This document shows positions 60,116-60,654 of a DNA stretch of 60,654 nt, piece by piece (position 1 is the stretch's first letter; the number at the start of each line of letters is the position of its first letter). The stretch is from Acetobacteraceae bacterium (lineage in GTDB: Bacteria; Pseudomonadota; Alphaproteobacteria; Acetobacterales; Acetobacteraceae). Below the pieces are notes generated by a model that worked only from the letters and a program-made list of their open reading frames with translations, was not told where the DNA came from and ran no database searches. A program made the position numbers and the translations under genes. Location of the stretch: contig JANWJK010000340.1 in NCBI GenBank assembly GCA_025452005.1, positions 1 to 60,654 on the forward strand, given 5' to 3'.

Positions 60116-60654
60116 TCACCACACCATGCGCCGCGCCGTGTCCTTCTTTCGCGCGGCGGGCCGCGTGATGGAGGCCCACTCGGTCACCGGCATGTAGCGT
60201 GGCGCCAGGAACTGGTAGCTGCGGTTGAGCAGCAGCAGGATGCCCTCGTCGAAGCCGATCCCCGCCACATCCCACTCGGTCAGCAGCGACTGCCAGGCGC
60301 GCTGCGTGCGGTACAGCCAGTCGCGGTTCGAGCGAATGAACGTACGCTGGCTATCAGCGTTGCGCAGCGCCGCCATCACCTCGCCGGTCTGCGCATCCAG
60401 TTCATCGAACCGGTGGCCGATCTGCTTCAGCGCCGCGCTGGTCAGACGCCGCACCTGGGCCAGCGTCTCGAGATGCGAGCCGTCGCCGCGGTAGGCCTGC
60501 GCCATGCGGTTCAACTTGTCCGCCATCGCCCTTACCCGGCGCAGCAACCGGTCGCGCAGCGCCTCGATATAGGCCAGCTCAACTGCCAACTCCTCAACCA
60601 GCTTGATGACGTCCTCGCGTGACGTCAGCCCGAGCGCCTCCGCCGCCTTGGCGA
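60116..60654 (-). CDS. Helical protein of unknown function, 5' end outside the window
   Basis: The frame is open to the right edge (about 179 residues visible), so the start is outside. The visible part begins AAEALGLTSREDVIKLVEE, then a helical, charged region (EALRDRLLRRVRAMADKLNR) suited to coiled coils, then a more globular end with RTFIRSNRDWLYRTQRAWQ and NRSYQFLAPRYMPV. No membrane segment or known family is recognised. It converges on the propeller gene, whose stop is adjacent. Confidence 0.7.
   Translation of the reverse strand, partial: AKAAEALGLTSREDVIKLVEELAVELAYIEALRDRLLRRVRAMADKLNRMAQAYRGDGSHLETLAQVRRLTSAALKQIGHRFDELDAQTGEVMAALRNADSQRTFIRSNRDWLYRTQRAWQSLLTEWDVAGIGFDEGILLLLNRSYQFLAPRYMPVTEWASITRPAARKKDTARRMVW

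Noticed and set aside
1-60654. tRNA, rRNA or insertion sequences
   Set aside because: Intergenic gaps are short and none showed a tRNA cloverleaf, rRNA sequence or transposase-like frame with terminal inverted repeats on reading; a covariance-model or IS search was not possible here.

Overview
The window is GC-rich, tightly packed bacterial DNA with no rRNA, tRNA, CRISPR array or intact insertion sequence that I could see. Gene content and order point to an alphaproteobacterium, most likely a free-living Acetobacteraceae-type organism. Pointers are the glyA-nrdR-ribD-ribE-ribBX-ribH-nusB run, glnE followed by bcp, a DUF3971/AsmA-like protein, and many small catabolic cassettes built from GMC oxidoreductases, MetE-like proteins, RidA, LLM flavoenzymes and MFS carriers. 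This is inference from content; no marker gene was compared.

Layout. 1-5.6 kb: a minus-strand run encoding an AI-2E-type permease, NodT-type outer-membrane factor, HlyD adaptor, DUF2955 membrane protein, small K+-channel-like protein and a DUF1269 fragment, i.e. a tripartite efflux system with membrane add-ons. 6-14 kb: a probably PPi-dependent phosphofructokinase, peroxiredoxin and glnE, then a large AsmA-like protein divergent from glnE. 14-28 kb: catabolic cassettes, including a tandem pair of MetE-like proteins divergent from a CMD/cupin-like/acyl-CoA-dehydrogenase-like trio, a RidA-GMC pair, an ABC exporter, and an LLM-MFS pair. 28-33.6 kb: an envelope/stress block (psiF-yjfK-yjfL-yjfJ, a glycine-rich membrane protein, a frameshifted host-attachment gene, and an ECF sigma/anti-sigma pair with a recognisable promoter). 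33.7-36.2 kb: an enolase-superfamily/DOPA-dioxygenase-like/VOC cassette. 36.2-37.3 kb: a perfect 28-bp palindromic repeat, then a frameshifted gene whose start abuts a LexA-like GTTC-N7-GTTC box. 37.4-46 kb: a GYD protein, a NitT/TauT-type ABC importer followed by an HdrC-like/HdrB-like pair, a CHRD protein, and a large GltD-PyrK fusion flavoprotein behind a MarR regulator. 46-49 kb: YceI, ComM and YraN. 49-53.5 kb: an orphan type VI secretion cargo module (DUF4280 PAAR-like tip, VgrG with a C-terminal HExxH domain, candidate immunity protein, decayed inverted second DUF4280 copy). 53.6-60.6 kb: serine hydroxymethyltransferase, NrdR and the riboflavin operon with a degenerate RibX domain, NusB, a beta-propeller protein and a partial gene.

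Best candidates for something new: the VgrG-HExxH/immunity module with its decayed neighbour; the LexA-box-controlled unknown gene; the MetE-like pair with its divergent partner operon; and the ABC importer/HdrBC-like locus. Two genes (31.9 kb and 37.0 kb) each carry one apparent single-base homopolymer indel, so assembly error must be excluded before calling them pseudogenes.
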